Positions 9,643 to 19,069 are shown, counted from the first letter of the stretch. The stretch: DNA of 49,129 bases from Succinatimonas hippei YIT 12066 (GCF_000188195.1 NZ_GL830944.1:1-49129); one strand, 5' to 3'. A program made the numbers and translations. The notes: a model not told the origin generated them from the sequence alone.

Positions 9643-11094
9643 TTATTTGCGCCAGAAGAAACGGGTAAAGCATAAAAGCACCGGAATGATCTCAAGACGG
9701 CCAAGCAGCATGTCGATAGAGAACAGCAGATGCAGCGGGCCTGATACGGATGCGAAGTTGGCGGAATTAGGCAGTACTACGTCACCCATGGTCGGACCGA
9801 TGTTTGAAAGGCAGGTGAGAGTTGCGGTAAAAGCATCGGTGATAGGAAGTCCCATTAAGGTAGCGGCCAGTGTGGAACAGAAAGTGACGAGAATATATGC
9901 AACAAGAAAACTTACTACTGAAAACGAGGTCATGGAGTTGATTTCAGTACCGTTGAATCTTGGAAAGATCACGCCGTGCGGGTGCAGGCTTCTTAACATA
10001 TTGCATTTGAGCATACGGTAGCAGACCTGAATACGGAAAATTTTTATGCCGCCGGATGTTGATCCGGAGCAACCGCCTATAGCAAAAATACTAAGGAAGA
10101 TAACACTGGCAAAAGAGTTCCATTTAGAGAAATCTTCAAGAGAAAATCCGGTACTGGAAATAATTGACGTTACGTTAAAAAGACCGATGCGTATCGCTCG
10201 TTCGACATCATATCCGTTATAGAAAATCAAAGATAAAATTACCGCAGCAGAGAAAAATACGATAATGAGAAACAGACCTCTTATCTGCTCGTCTTTAAAA
10301 AATAATGATCGGCTTTCGGTAAAAGAAGCGAGGATTATAAGAAACGGACAGGAGCAGATGAACATAAAGACAATAGCACTGTAATGAACACCGGCGGGAA
10401 GACCGTTCATTGATGCGTCAATCGGCATCATTCCACCGGTTGCTACCGTGCACATGGCGGCGTTAATTGCCAGGAAAATATCAAGACCGAAGAAGATGTA
10501 GCATCCGGTACACAGTATGAGCAGCACGATATAGAACATCAATAAAGCAAAAGCCATGGTTTTTATGTGCGGAGTCAGCTTTGTTCTTCCGTCAATTGAT
10601 TCGGTTTTAAACAGATTCATACCGCCCAAGGCAAGAGTCGGCAGTACCGCAATGCCGATTACTACGAATCCTATTCCTCCTAAATACTGCAGTATTGATC
10701 GCCATAGCAATATAGAAGGCGGACGCACATCAAGATTATTTATAACGGTAGCACCGGTGGTTGATAGAGATGAAACTGACTCAAAAAGACCCGCTAAAAA
10801 GTCAATGTCCTCAAGCTGAATAAAAAAAGGAAGAGATGCGATGAGCGCTAAAATGCTCCATAAGAGAAAAGTAAATAAAAACAACTCTCTTAGAGCTATG
10901 AGGTTAGGTGAGTTTTTGCCGATAATTCTAAGGATGTTTCCGATAGCTACGGCTAAGATGGTAACGGAAATAAAGCTGAAGGCTCCGGGTGTCCCTGAAA
11001 TTAACGCATATATGGCAGGAATAAGAGCAATTACCCCGAATCCGGTAACGGCCGGGCTTAACATTTTAGCGATGATGCGGATATTTACTACCAT
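9643..11094 (-). CDS. trkH: Trk potassium uptake channel subunit TrkH
   Basis: Integral membrane K+-translocating subunit of the SKT superfamily, 483 residues. Four filter-loop segments can be seen: SLSTTGATVI, CTVATGGMMP, SIISSTGFS and LSNIGPTMGD. These form the quasi-fourfold pore; GGCSGSTSGGIKIFR is the TrkH signature following the third repeat. The ATG overlaps the trkA stop by 7 nt, so channel and gating-ring subunit are translationally coupled. In E. coli trkH is unlinked to trkA, so this arrangement is more compact. Confidence 0.95.
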   Translation of the reverse strand: MVVNIRIIAKMLSPAVTGFGVIALIPAIYALISGTPGAFSFISVTILAVAIGNILRIIGKNSPNLIALRELFLFTFLLWSILALIASLPFFIQLEDIDFLAGLFESVSSLSTTGATVINNLDVRPPSILLWRSILQYLGGIGFVVIGIAVLPTLALGGMNLFKTESIDGRTKLTPHIKTMAFALLMFYIVLLILCTGCYIFFGLDIFLAINAAMCTVATGGMMPIDASMNGLPAGVHYSAIVFMFICSCPFLIILASFTESRSLFFKDEQIRGLFLIIVFFSAAVILSLIFYNGYDVERAIRIGLFNVTSIISSTGFSLEDFSKWNSFASVIFLSIFAIGGCSGSTSGGIKIFRIQVCYRMLKCNMLRSLHPHGVIFPRFNGTEINSMTSFSVVSFLVAYILVTFCSTLAATLMGLPITDAFTATLTCLSNIGPTMGDVVLPNSANFASVSGPLHLLFSIDMLLGRLEIIPVLLCFTRFFWRK

Positions 11095-12473
11095 GACGGG
11101 ATCCAGAATGAACGAGGTCTGAACAGCTTGGTTAAATGGCGCAGCTGCTTATGATCGGTAAGGAAGGCGATAAGATGATCGCCGTCCTCAAAACGCAGAT
11201 CTTTATCAATTTTCAATACTTTATTGCCGCGGGTGATAAGACCTAAGGTTACTCCTTTGGGCAAATTGATGTCGTCGATTTTTTTACCGATGACTCTTGA
11301 GCTTAGGCGTGAGCCGCGGATTGCAAGTTCAACGCCTTCTGCCAAACCGTGGCGGAACAGATAAGTTTTTTCCAAACCGTCTTGGCGGATATTGGATAAA
11401 AGTTCGGAAATCGTCGCATCTTTAGGGGACACAATGGTGTCAATTTCGCGAGATGAAGCTAAAGTTAAATAGCTTTCGTTGCGGATGATGGTGAAAGTTT
11501 TGGCGTGATTGGTCCGTTTTATCATAAATGATGAAATAATGTTGGTTTCATCATCATTGGTCGCGGCAATAAAATAATCTGAATCGTAAATATGTTCTTC
11601 CAGAATAAAGTTGATGTCGCTCGGGTTGGAACAGAAAATTTCAACTTCAGTATCTTGAAGACTGTCGGCTACGCGTTTGGCTCTTTGCGGATCCGATTCG
11701 ATTAGTTTTACTCTAAAGCGGCGGGAAAGCCTGCGCGCAAGCTCGTCTGAAATATGCGATCCGCCCGCAATGGTTATGGTTTTTACGCATTGATCGATAG
11801 GAAGAATACCGCCTAATACGCTAAGAGAGCGGGACTTTTCGCAGCAAAAATAAATTTCATCGCTTTCGCATAATTCGGCATTGAGAAAATCTTTTACCGG
11901 TTGTTCATTGCGGTAAAGTGCTAAAACACTGACTTTTGCCCCGAAATCCTCAAGTTTTGAAACCTTTTGTCCCAGAAGTTTTCCGCCTCTTGAACATTTG
12001 GCAGCAGCGATAACAAGCCGTCCTGCACAATAGTTTGAAACCGATAAAGCTCCCGGCAAATCGATTAGATCCATGATGAAGTCGGCGATAAGATGTTCAG
12101 GTGCAATAATGTGGTCGATAGGAATTGCGTGCGGTCCGAAAATCTCATCAGCTTCAGTCAGGTAATCAGGTGTCCTGATGCGGGCGATTTTACGCGGGAT
12201 TTGAAATAAGGCGCCCGCAATAGAACAGGCGGCCATATTAATTTCATCAATATTGGAGGTAGCAACAAGCAATTCGGTATTTTCTGCTCCGGCGCTGCGC
12301 AGCACGGAAGGACGCGAAGGCATTCCCTGGACGACTCTTAAGTCCAGGCGATTGCCGATTTGCGATAATTCTTCTGACGGCGTATCAATTAATGTTACGG
12401 CATGTCCGCTTCCGACCAGATATTCGGCAAGTCCGATACCCGCAGTTGTTGCCCCGATAATGATGATTCTCAT
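11088..12473 (-). CDS. trkA: Trk potassium uptake regulatory subunit TrkA
   Basis: Peripheral cytoplasmic ring subunit that binds nucleotide and gates TrkH. The 461 residues contain two RCK units (N-terminal Rossmann plus RCK-C each); NTELLVATSNIDEINMAA and the second half starting at about residue 230 (ITIAGGSHISDELARRL) show the duplication. Both glycine-rich loops are altered: the first reads GATTAG instead of GxGxxG, and the second reads GGSHIS. Nucleotide binding may therefore differ from E. coli TrkA. It overlaps rsmB by 4 nt (ATGA) and trkH by 7 nt, inside the def-fmt-rsmB-trkA-trkH operon. Confidence 0.93.
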   Translation of the reverse strand: MRIIIIGATTAGIGLAEYLVGSGHAVTLIDTPSEELSQIGNRLDLRVVQGMPSRPSVLRSAGAENTELLVATSNIDEINMAACSIAGALFQIPRKIARIRTPDYLTEADEIFGPHAIPIDHIIAPEHLIADFIMDLIDLPGALSVSNYCAGRLVIAAAKCSRGGKLLGQKVSKLEDFGAKVSVLALYRNEQPVKDFLNAELCESDEIYFCCEKSRSLSVLGGILPIDQCVKTITIAGGSHISDELARRLSRRFRVKLIESDPQRAKRVADSLQDTEVEIFCSNPSDINFILEEHIYDSDYFIAATNDDETNIISSFMIKRTNHAKTFTIIRNESYLTLASSREIDTIVSPKDATISELLSNIRQDGLEKTYLFRHGLAEGVELAIRGSRLSSRVIGKKIDDINLPKGVTLGLITRGNKVLKIDKDLRFEDGDHLIAFLTDHKQLRHLTKLFRPRSFWIPSW

Positions 12474-13801
12474 GAGTTTTTAATCATCCTTGCATAGAAA
12501 AATCCGTCCGCGTCATCATCTCCCGGCAAGTGTTGAAAAGTGCCGCCAGACTGACCGAAAATATTAAACGGCAACAATTTGGCATCGGCATGGCGCGATA
12601 AAAAGGCTTCAATTTGTTCGGAGTTTTCCTCAGGTAAAATCGAGCAAGTGGTATAAAGCAAAATACCGCCTTTTTTAAGTTTGGAAAAAGCACTGTCTAA
12701 AATTTTAGCTTGAATCGCGGTTAAATTAGCGATATCTCCTTCACGTCTTAACCATTTTATGTCAGGGTGACGTCTTATGACTCCGGTTCCTGAGCATGGA
12801 GCGTCGACGAGAATACGGTCAAACTCACCTTCAAGCGAGGATAGATCTTGAGCATCAAGCATCTTGAAAACAGCATTGCGCTGCAGGCGCGCAAGGTTTT
12901 CTTTTGCACTTGCAAGCCGTTTTTCATCGCTATCAAGAGCGGTTAATTCTACAGTAGGCTCCAAATCAAGGATGTGCGCGCTTTTACCGCCGGGAGCCGA
13001 ACAGGTGTCAAGCACCCGCATCTGCGGCTTTAGATCAAGAAGCGGTGCTGCAAGCTGGGCAGCTAAATCCTGAACGCTTACCCGTCCGCGCTTGAATAAC
13101 GGAAGTTTTTCCGTGATTACCGGCTCTTCAAGCTGCAAGGCACTACTGCAAAACGGTGTTCTTACAGCAAAGATATCGCACTTTTCAAGCAAAACTAAAT
13201 AATCATCAGTTCCGATTTTTGAATTCTCAACGCGCAGCCACATCGGTGCATGCTCGTTGGAAGCTTTAAGAATGGCCTTGGTTTTGTCGCCATAGGCGTT
13301 TTTAATTTTGTTATAAAGCCAATCCGGAAAAGAAAATTCTATAGCCTCTTCGGTACTGTGCTGTAAGTGGGCTCCTTCACGTAAAAAACGTCTTAATACC
13401 GCATTTACCATGCCGGTAAAAGATTGGCACTTGCACAAAGCACAAGCGCCGACTGTCGACGCGACAACGGCATGCGGAGGAGTACGCATGAAAACTATCT
13501 GATAAATAGCACTTAAAAGTAAAGTATTTACTTCACGGTATTTGGAACTTAGCTTGTGATCTAAAAGCGGATGCAGGCTTAGATTCAAAAGCCTTCTGTG
13601 TCTTAAAGTTCCGTGAACTATTTCGCTTACTAAAGCACGATCGCGCAAATCAAGCTCGGCGGTAAAACGCGGCATCAAATCGCTAAGCGATAGTCCGGTT
13701 TCAACGCCCGCAAGAATTTTTGCGGCGGCGGCTCGACTTTGCGACCCCTGACCTATGACGGCTTGTTTACCGTTATTGCGCGGTTTGTAAAATTTACTCA
13801 A
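12470..13801 (-). CDS. rsmB: 16S rRNA (cytosine(967)-C(5))-methyltransferase RsmB
   Basis: SAM-dependent m5C methyltransferase acting on C967 of 16S rRNA. Residues 1-140 form the NusB-like RNA-binding domain; the C-terminal Rossmann fold has LDTCSAPGGKSAHIL for SAM and the two cysteine motifs DAPCSGTGVIRRHPD and YTTCSILPEEN, the second carrying the nucleophile. The start codon is TTG at 13801, within the end of fmt (8-nt overlap), and yields a normal 443-residue protein. No strong Shine-Dalgarno is visible, consistent with coupling to fmt. Confidence 0.95.
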   Translation of the reverse strand: MSKFYKPRNNGKQAVIGQGSQSRAAAAKILAGVETGLSLSDLMPRFTAELDLRDRALVSEIVHGTLRHRRLLNLSLHPLLDHKLSSKYREVNTLLLSAIYQIVFMRTPPHAVVASTVGACALCKCQSFTGMVNAVLRRFLREGAHLQHSTEEAIEFSFPDWLYNKIKNAYGDKTKAILKASNEHAPMWLRVENSKIGTDDYLVLLEKCDIFAVRTPFCSSALQLEEPVITEKLPLFKRGRVSVQDLAAQLAAPLLDLKPQMRVLDTCSAPGGKSAHILDLEPTVELTALDSDEKRLASAKENLARLQRNAVFKMLDAQDLSSLEGEFDRILVDAPCSGTGVIRRHPDIKWLRREGDIANLTAIQAKILDSAFSKLKKGGILLYTTCSILPEENSEQIEAFLSRHADAKLLPFNIFGQSGGTFQHLPGDDDADGFFYARMIKNS

Positions 13802-14732
13802 ACTTCTTACCTACTGAAAAAATATCGCTTCTTGAGCGGGCAAAATCTGCAGCGTTGACGCGGCCTTTTCCTGGAGCCTGTATGATTTCAAGACAAACGG
13901 CGCCCTCGGCGCAGGCAACTGAAATCCCTTTTTTGTCGACAGAGATTATGGTTCCGGGTTCCTTACCCTGGTTGTCGTTTAAAACTTTAGCTTTAAAAAT
14001 TTTAAACACGATGTTGTCTATTGATGCGTTGGCAATCGGCCACGGATTAAGTCCGCGGATCTTAAGATTGCAGTTTTCGGCACTGTCGTTAAAATTAAGT
14101 CGTGCTTCTTCTTTAGTTATTTTTTTTGCATAAGTTGCTAAAGAAGGATCCTGCTTTTTAGCCGTTATTTTTTCTGCCAGAATGTCAGGAAGATTATCTA
14201 CCAATGTTTTGGCGCCTAAAGATGCCAGTTTGTCAAAAAGTGATCCTGACGTGTCGTCAGCGCTAATCGGGATTTCAGCCTTGATAAGCATGTCTCCTGC
14301 ATCAAGTTCTTTTACGATCTTCATGATGGTAACGCCGGTACGATCGTTGCCGTCTAGAAGAGCTCTTTGAATCGGAGCGGCACCGCGATAAGCAGGCAGA
14401 AGAGATCCGTGTACATTGATGCAGCCAAGCTTCGGCCCGTGAACGATACTATCGGGCAAAATCACGCCGTAAGCAACGACAATAGCCAGGTCGGCATTAA
14501 AACTTAAAAATTTATCTACGTCTTCTTTGTTTTTAAAGTTTTCAGGGGTCAAGACTTCAATATTGTGTAAAAGAGCAAGCTCTTTTACCGGGCTCGGCGT
14601 AAGCTTATGTCCGCGCCCTGCAGGACGGTCGGGCTGAGTGTAAACTGCGCAGGGAATTATTCCGGCATCAATTAGTGCCTTAAGGTGAACTGCCGCAAAA
14701 TCAGGAGTTCCGGCAAAAATAATCTTACTCAT
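13794..14732 (-). CDS. fmt: Methionyl-tRNA formyltransferase
   Basis: Formylates Met-tRNA(fMet) with 10-formyl-THF for initiation. The catalytic motif HGSLLPAYRGAAPIQRA supplies the conserved N and H (INVHG), and ELDAGDM supplies the aspartate. The C-terminal OB-fold domain occupies about residues 205-312 with the conserved GLNPWPIA. Length 312 aa is typical. The ATG overlaps the def stop by 8 nt (ATGAGTAA), the classic def-fmt pairing. Confidence 0.97.
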   Translation of the reverse strand: MSKIIFAGTPDFAAVHLKALIDAGIIPCAVYTQPDRPAGRGHKLTPSPVKELALLHNIEVLTPENFKNKEDVDKFLSFNADLAIVVAYGVILPDSIVHGPKLGCINVHGSLLPAYRGAAPIQRALLDGNDRTGVTIMKIVKELDAGDMLIKAEIPISADDTSGSLFDKLASLGAKTLVDNLPDILAEKITAKKQDPSLATYAKKITKEEARLNFNDSAENCNLKIRGLNPWPIANASIDNIVFKIFKAKVLNDNQGKEPGTIISVDKKGISVACAEGAVCLEIIQAPGKGRVNAADFARSRSDIFSVGKKFE

Positions 14733-15252
14733 GAGCGCGGGCTTGCTCCTTTTTAAGCTTACGGTATTTGGTCAGAAGACGATCTCTTTTCAATCTTGAC
14801 AGGTAATCAATGAAAAGTTTTCCGTCCAAGTGGTCAAGTTCGTGCTGCATGCAGATAGCAAGAAGACCGTCAGCCTCATAGATTTGTTTTTGACCGTTAA
14901 GATCCTGACATTCTAAAGTGATCTTTTCATACCGCTTTATTTCGGCACGGTATTCAGGTACTGAAAGGCATCCTTCTTCTGAGGCCACTTCTCCTTCTTT
15001 GGCGGTGATTTTGGGATTTATAAGCACGAGTTTATTCTTTCCCTGTTTCCCGTCTTCTTCCGGGATATCAATAACGACGATGCGCTTTTCGATACCGATT
15101 TGCGGAGCGGCAAGTCCGATGCCTTCATCGTCATACATGGTTTCAAACATATCGTCGGTAAGTTCTTTTAAGGCTGCGTCAAATTCCGTTACCGGAGCAC
15201 AAATTTGTCTTAATCTTTCATCGGGAAAAGTGACTATTTCACGGATGGCCAT
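14725..15252 (-). CDS. def: Peptide deformylase
   Basis: Metal hydrolase removing the N-formyl group from nascent proteins. All three motifs are present: GIGLAAPQIG (motif 1), EEGCLSVP (motif 2, metal Cys) and QHELDHLDG (motif 3, two metal His and catalytic Glu). 175 aa, type I. AAGGAG lies 6 nt before the ATG, a strong ribosome site. It heads the operon def-fmt-rsmB-trkA-trkH and is divergent from yrdD. Confidence 0.97.
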   Translation of the reverse strand: MAIREIVTFPDERLRQICAPVTEFDAALKELTDDMFETMYDDEGIGLAAPQIGIEKRIVVIDIPEEDGKQGKNKLVLINPKITAKEGEVASEEGCLSVPEYRAEIKRYEKITLECQDLNGQKQIYEADGLLAICMQHELDHLDGKLFIDYLSRLKRDRLLTKYRKLKKEQARAHE

Positions 15253-15467
15253 TTTTTCTCCTTAAAGCGGCATCTTTAAATTCGCTAAATAATATTTAAA
15301 GCAAACATACGTAAGCAGAATTTTACCACGGAGTAGATTTTTACGCATTTTTAGGCTGTTTTACATGGCAGGCAAATTAAAAAAACTTACATTCAACAGA
15401 TCATGTTGAAAATTAGGTATTTTTTTGATTTTCAGTTACAATTGCACCTCTTTTTTGAGGTCAAAAA

Positions 15468-16061
15468 ATGCAAGATAAGCAAAAAGAACTTGAAGATCAA
15501 TGTAAAGCAGATGACGGTTTAGATGTAGGTGATCCTTGCCCTAAATGCGGATCGCCTTTAGTTTTGCGCCAATCTTCTCATGGTGAGTTTTTAGGCTGTT
15601 CAGACTTCCCTTCCTGTAAGTTCGTACAGTATTCGCATTTTAAGCATTCGGTAATGACTTTGTTAAGACTTGATGCTCCATGCCCTCAGTGCGGATCACC
15701 TTTGGAAGTAAAAAAAGGCCGTTACGGAATGTATATAGGTTGTTCTGATTACGAAAACTGTAATTTTATTTATTCGGAAGCGGAAAAAACGCTTATTACT
15801 TGTCCGGTTTGTAAAAAAGGCAAATTGATTGAAAGAAGCAGTAAAACCGGGAGAAGATTTTTCGGTTGCTCAAATTATCCTGAGTGCGGTTTTTCCGTGC
15901 CGGGAGAGCCTGTTGAAAGCGTCTGCATACATTGCGGTTTTCCGCTTAAGTTTAAGAAAAAGATTAAAGACGGAAGAATTGTTTTAAAGTGCGGCAACCC
16001 GGTTTGCTCTTCCCGCAGATCTCGAAAATATGAGTTTTTTGTTGAGGAAAAAGTAGTTTAA
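15468..16061 (+). CDS. yrdD: YrdD-like protein with topoisomerase I C-terminal zinc ribbons
   Basis: A 197-residue protein made of four cysteine ribbons. Three are of the topoisomerase I C-terminal kind: CPKCGSPLVLR..FLGCSDFPSC, CPQCGSPLEVK..YIGCSDYENC and CPVCKKGKLIE..FFGCSNYPEC. The fourth, CIHCGFPLKFK...CGNPVC, is divergent. There is no catalytic topoisomerase domain. The family is predicted to bind single-stranded nucleic acid; its role is not established. The context (opposite def-fmt, upstream of tsaC-aroE) is that of E. coli yrdD. GAGG lies 7 nt before the ATG. Confidence 0.88.
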   Translation: MQDKQKELEDQCKADDGLDVGDPCPKCGSPLVLRQSSHGEFLGCSDFPSCKFVQYSHFKHSVMTLLRLDAPCPQCGSPLEVKKGRYGMYIGCSDYENCNFIYSEAEKTLITCPVCKKGKLIERSSKTGRRFFGCSNYPECGFSVPGEPVESVCIHCGFPLKFKKKIKDGRIVLKCGNPVCSSRRSRKYEFFVEEKVV

Positions 16062-16089
16062 TCTGTTATTGCAGCATTTAACGCTCTCA

Positions 16090-16174
16090 CCGTCCTAAAG
16101 GATAAAGAACCTACTGTTAAACAACAGTACTGCTCTTGTTGCAGGTTTCGGCGGGTTCTTGCTTCTGAACTCTT
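16090..16174 (+). pseudogene. Coding-like remnant, copy B of a dispersed fragment
   Basis: Reads LKDKEPTVKQQY...CRFRRVLASELL and then stops; similar to the fragment at 9327-9410, about two thirds identical in DNA by eye. It is the only structured part of the 359-nt gap between yrdD and purE (16062-16420). Farther on, 16313-16340 contains overlapping short inverted repeats (AAGCA/TGCTT and CAAGG/CCTTG). No start codon or complete gene can be assigned. Confidence 0.38.
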
Positions 16175-16420
16175 GTGAGACAATCTATCCGGCTAATAAA
16201 GTCGTCAAATGAAGTTACGGCAAGCGGCAGCTTAGTTAAATCAATCATTTTTCCGTGAGCCTATTTTAATAGCTTATAGTGTATATTAGGTTAAAGAATC
16301 ATTCCTCACAAGGAATTCAAGCAGGGAGCCTTGCTTAAGTAAAATCAATAGCTCAAGTTTTTAGAATAAGATGTTAAAATTATTCTCCCGTTTTTATTGC
16401 AGCTTCTCATGGAGTTAATG

Positions 16421-16921
16421 ATGTCAAAACATTTCGTAGCTATTTTGATGGGTTCTGATTCTGATTTGCCTTTAGTCCAGAATACTATCGATATCTTAAA
16501 GAGCTTTAACATTAAAGTAGAAATTCGCGTGGCTTCAGCCCATCGTACTCCTGATGTTGTTTCTTCTTTTGTACAGGACAGTGAAAAGCGCGGATGCGGC
16601 GTTTATATTTGTGCCGCAGGTCTCGCCGCACATTTAGCCGGAGCCGTTGCTGCCCGTACTACGCGTCCTGTTATAGGCATTCCGGTTGACGGCGGTCCTT
16701 TAAAGGGGGTTGATGCTTTATATTCAACCGTAATGATGCCTGGCGGAATCCCTGTTGCTACTGTTGCAGTAGGCAAAGCCGGTGCTAAAAATGCCGCATA
16801 TCTTGCAGCTCAGATTTTAGCTTTGACCGATCCTGAGCTTGATGCTTTGGTTAAAGCCGATCGTGAAAAGGCAGCCCGGGAAGTTATGGCTAAAGACGCG
16901 GCATTGCAGGAAAAACTTTAA
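16421..16921 (+). CDS. purE: N5-carboxyaminoimidazole ribonucleotide mutase PurE
   Basis: Class I PurE converts N5-CAIR to CAIR in purine synthesis. Signature motifs are [15 protein letters not shown], and [10 protein letters not shown] with the [12 protein letters not shown] segment. I chose ATG at 16421 because GGAG lies 6 nt upstream and the protein then begins [15 protein letters not shown], giving a normal 166 residues; the frame is open back to a TTG at 16397. No purK is beside it. It sits between yrdD and tsaC, which normally are close neighbours, suggesting insertion of purE into that cluster. No PurR-like box was seen upstream. Confidence 0.95.
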   Translation: MSKHFVAILMGSDSDLPLVQNTIDILKSFNIKVEIRVASAHRTPDVVSSFVQDSEKRGCGVYICAAGLAAHLAGAVAARTTRPVIGIPVDGGPLKGVDALYSTVMMPGGIPVATVAVGKAGAKNAAYLAAQILALTDPELDALVKADREKAAREVMAKDAALQEKL

Positions 16922-17491
16922 GTGGACGATCCTAAGATCGTAAAGGCAGCAGAGATTTTAAAACAAGGCGGGGTGGTGATTGCCCCGACCGAAGGTCTTT
17001 ACGGAGTAAGCTGTCTTGCTTCAAATGATAGGGCGGTTGAAAGAGTAATAAAGGTTAAAGAACGTTCAAGCGCAAAAGGTCTTATCGTCGCGGTATCATC
17101 TTTTGAAATGGCGCAAAGCCTTATTGACTTTTCAAAGCTCAGCTCCGGAAATATTGATTTTATGCTTAGTATGTGGCCCGGTCCTCATACTTTTATCGTG
17201 CCTGCGGCAAAAAGCGTGTCATCGCTTGTAACCGGAGGCAGGGATAATATTGCTTTGCGCTTTACCGCGTTTTCGACATTGCAAAGATTATGTGAGTTAA
17301 GCGGCGGCCCTTTAATTTCAAGCAGCGCTAATATTTCGGGGCAGCCTCCGCTTATGACTCTTTCCGATCTTAATGCCGTTTTCGGCGGTAAAGTTGATTA
17401 TATTCTTGATTTACCCTGTCAGGGTCTGAAAGGTCCCAGCTCTATTCATGATGCGATAACCGGAAAATTATTGCGTAAAGGCGGGGTATGA
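16922..17491 (+). CDS. tsaC: Threonylcarbamoyl-AMP synthase TsaC
   Basis: YrdC-fold enzyme making threonylcarbamoyl-AMP for the t6A37 modification of ANN-decoding tRNAs. Motifs: PTEGLYGVSC near residue 22, KxRxxxKGL as KERSSAKGLIVAV, MWPGPHTFIVPA, and SSANISGQPP. At 189 aa it is the short TsaC form without the Sua5 C-terminal domain. The start is GTG, immediately after the purE stop, so translation is likely coupled. TcdA, a later enzyme acting on the same tRNA base, is encoded at the far end of the window. Confidence 0.93.
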   Translation: MDDPKIVKAAEILKQGGVVIAPTEGLYGVSCLASNDRAVERVIKVKERSSAKGLIVAVSSFEMAQSLIDFSKLSSGNIDFMLSMWPGPHTFIVPAAKSVSSLVTGGRDNIALRFTAFSTLQRLCELSGGPLISSSANISGQPPLMTLSDLNAVFGGKVDYILDLPCQGLKGPSSIHDAITGKLLRKGGV

Positions 17492-17503
17492 CGGTGATTT
17501 TTT

Positions 17504-18325
17504 ATGTCAGATAAGTACGCAGTTTTCGGCAACCCGATTGCTCACTCTCTTTCTCCCTTGATTCATACCTTTTTTGCCAATACTTTAAATGAAGATATTG
17601 AATACGGCAGAGTTTTGGTAGAAGACGGCGGTTTTGTTAAAGCGGCAGAAGCGTTTAAAGCATCGGGCGGTAAGGGATTTAATGTTACGGCTCCTTGTAA
17701 AATCGATGCGTTTAATTTCGTTGATAAATTGTCTGATGCAGCGAAAACTGCAGGCGCCGTTAATACAGTTAAATTCACTAGTGACGGAGTTTTAGGCGAT
17801 AACACTGACGGCGTCGGTTTTATTTCCGATCTTAAAAGACTACAAGTAAAGCTTGAAGGGGCCGATGTCCTGTTAATCGGAGCAGGCGGAGCAGCACAGG
17901 GAATTTTATATCCTTTAGTTAAGTCTGAAGCCGCAAAGATTACGGTGGTAAACCGTACGGCAAGCAAAGCTTTATCTTTAGCACAGAAAGTCAATTCCGA
18001 TAAAGTAGAAGCTAAAGGTTTTGATTCGCTTTGCGGTGATTTTTCGATAATTATTAATGCCAGCTCTTCAAGTCTGTTTAAGGAGCTGCCGCCTCTTGAC
18101 GATTCTTTTATCAAAAAAGCGGAGTTTGTTTACGATCTTGCTTACACAAAAGAAGGTTCGACCGTGTTTACGCAAAAGGCTCAAAGTCTTGGTGTGAGCT
18201 CGGCTTTTGACGGCCTTGGCATGCTGATTATGCAGGCTGCCGCAAGCTATGAAATTTGGCGCGGCGTTTGCCCTGACGTTGAGGCAACTATAACCTATAT
18301 GCGTTCTGTTTTGAGCTCGCGTTAA
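17504..18325 (+). CDS. aroE: Shikimate dehydrogenase (NADP+)
   Basis: Reduces 3-dehydroshikimate to shikimate in aromatic amino acid synthesis. Substrate site: FGNPIAHSLSPLIH with the two serines, GFNVTAPCK with the catalytic lysine, and DNTDGVGF with the catalytic aspartate. NADP site: GAGGAAQG followed by NRT. 273 aa, standard AroE. Starts 12 nt after tsaC and runs directly into rsmJ. Confidence 0.96.
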   Translation: MSDKYAVFGNPIAHSLSPLIHTFFANTLNEDIEYGRVLVEDGGFVKAAEAFKASGGKGFNVTAPCKIDAFNFVDKLSDAAKTAGAVNTVKFTSDGVLGDNTDGVGFISDLKRLQVKLEGADVLLIGAGGAAQGILYPLVKSEAAKITVVNRTASKALSLAQKVNSDKVEAKGFDSLCGDFSIIINASSSSLFKELPPLDDSFIKKAEFVYDLAYTKEGSTVFTQKAQSLGVSSAFDGLGMLIMQAAASYEIWRGVCPDVEATITYMRSVLSSR

Positions 18326-19069
18326 ATGTTGACGGTTAAACGTTATCCTGATTCACATATCGTTTTAAGTGACGATCTTGAAAAGCAGCTTGAAGAGATA
18401 AAAAACTTTCAAGTTACAGAGAACGTCACTTTGCATATTGCCGATAAAGTTTTTCTGTCTTTGGACTCTGAGCCTAAACTAAAGCCTTTATGCTTTGATT
18501 TTTTATCCGATAAACTTATCTATCGCATAAATCACGGCGGTAAACATAAAGAAAATGTGGCTAAGGCGGTAACGTCCGGTCTTAATCATCCGATCGTTTT
18601 TGATGCAACGGCGGGGATGGGCAGAGACTCTTTTATTTTGCAGTGCTCAGGATGCCATGTTTGCATGTTCGAACGCAATCCGCTTATTTGGCTGCTGTTA
18701 AGCGATGCTTTAAACAGGGCACAAAATTCTTCTTACTTAAAATCTTTGCCAAACGGTATCCCTGCTTTGATGCCATGCGGTGAGGCGCGCAATTATAAAG
18801 GGGAAATTATTCCTGATGTTATTTACTACGATCCTATGTTCCCCGAGCGCAAAAAAAGTGCCTTAGTAAAAAAAGAAATGCGGATTTTTAAAGCGCTTAT
18901 CGGCGCTGATGAAGATATTGAAAGTACTCTCTTAGCTCTTATCAATATGGCAAGACATAAAGTTATTTTAAAGCGGCCGCAAACGGCAGCACCAATCGTT
19001 TTTCAAGGTATTAAGCCTATCGGTTCGGTAGAGGGCGGTGCTTGCCGATTTGATATTTATATGCACTGA
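18326..19069 (+). CDS. rsmJ: 16S rRNA (guanine(1516)-N(2))-methyltransferase RsmJ
   Basis: SAM-dependent m2G1516 methyltransferase. The SAM-binding stretch FDATAGMGRDSFIL and the catalytic region YYDPMFPERKKSALVKKEMR are diagnostic of RsmJ (YhiQ). 247 aa, normal length. The ATG follows the aroE stop with no intervening base, so translation reinitiation is likely. It ends the yrdD-purE-tsaC-aroE-rsmJ run. Confidence 0.92.
   Translation: MLTVKRYPDSHIVLSDDLEKQLEEIKNFQVTENVTLHIADKVFLSLDSEPKLKPLCFDFLSDKLIYRINHGGKHKENVAKAVTSGLNHPIVFDATAGMGRDSFILQCSGCHVCMFERNPLIWLLLSDALNRAQNSSYLKSLPNGIPALMPCGEARNYKGEIIPDVIYYDPMFPERKKSALVKKEMRIFKALIGADEDIESTLLALINMARHKVILKRPQTAAPIVFQGIKPIGSVEGGACRFDIYMH

Noticed and set aside
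16175-16420. PurR operator before purE
   Set aside because: No sequence near the ACGCAAACG-type palindrome is present; the only inverted repeats are short ones around 16313-16340.
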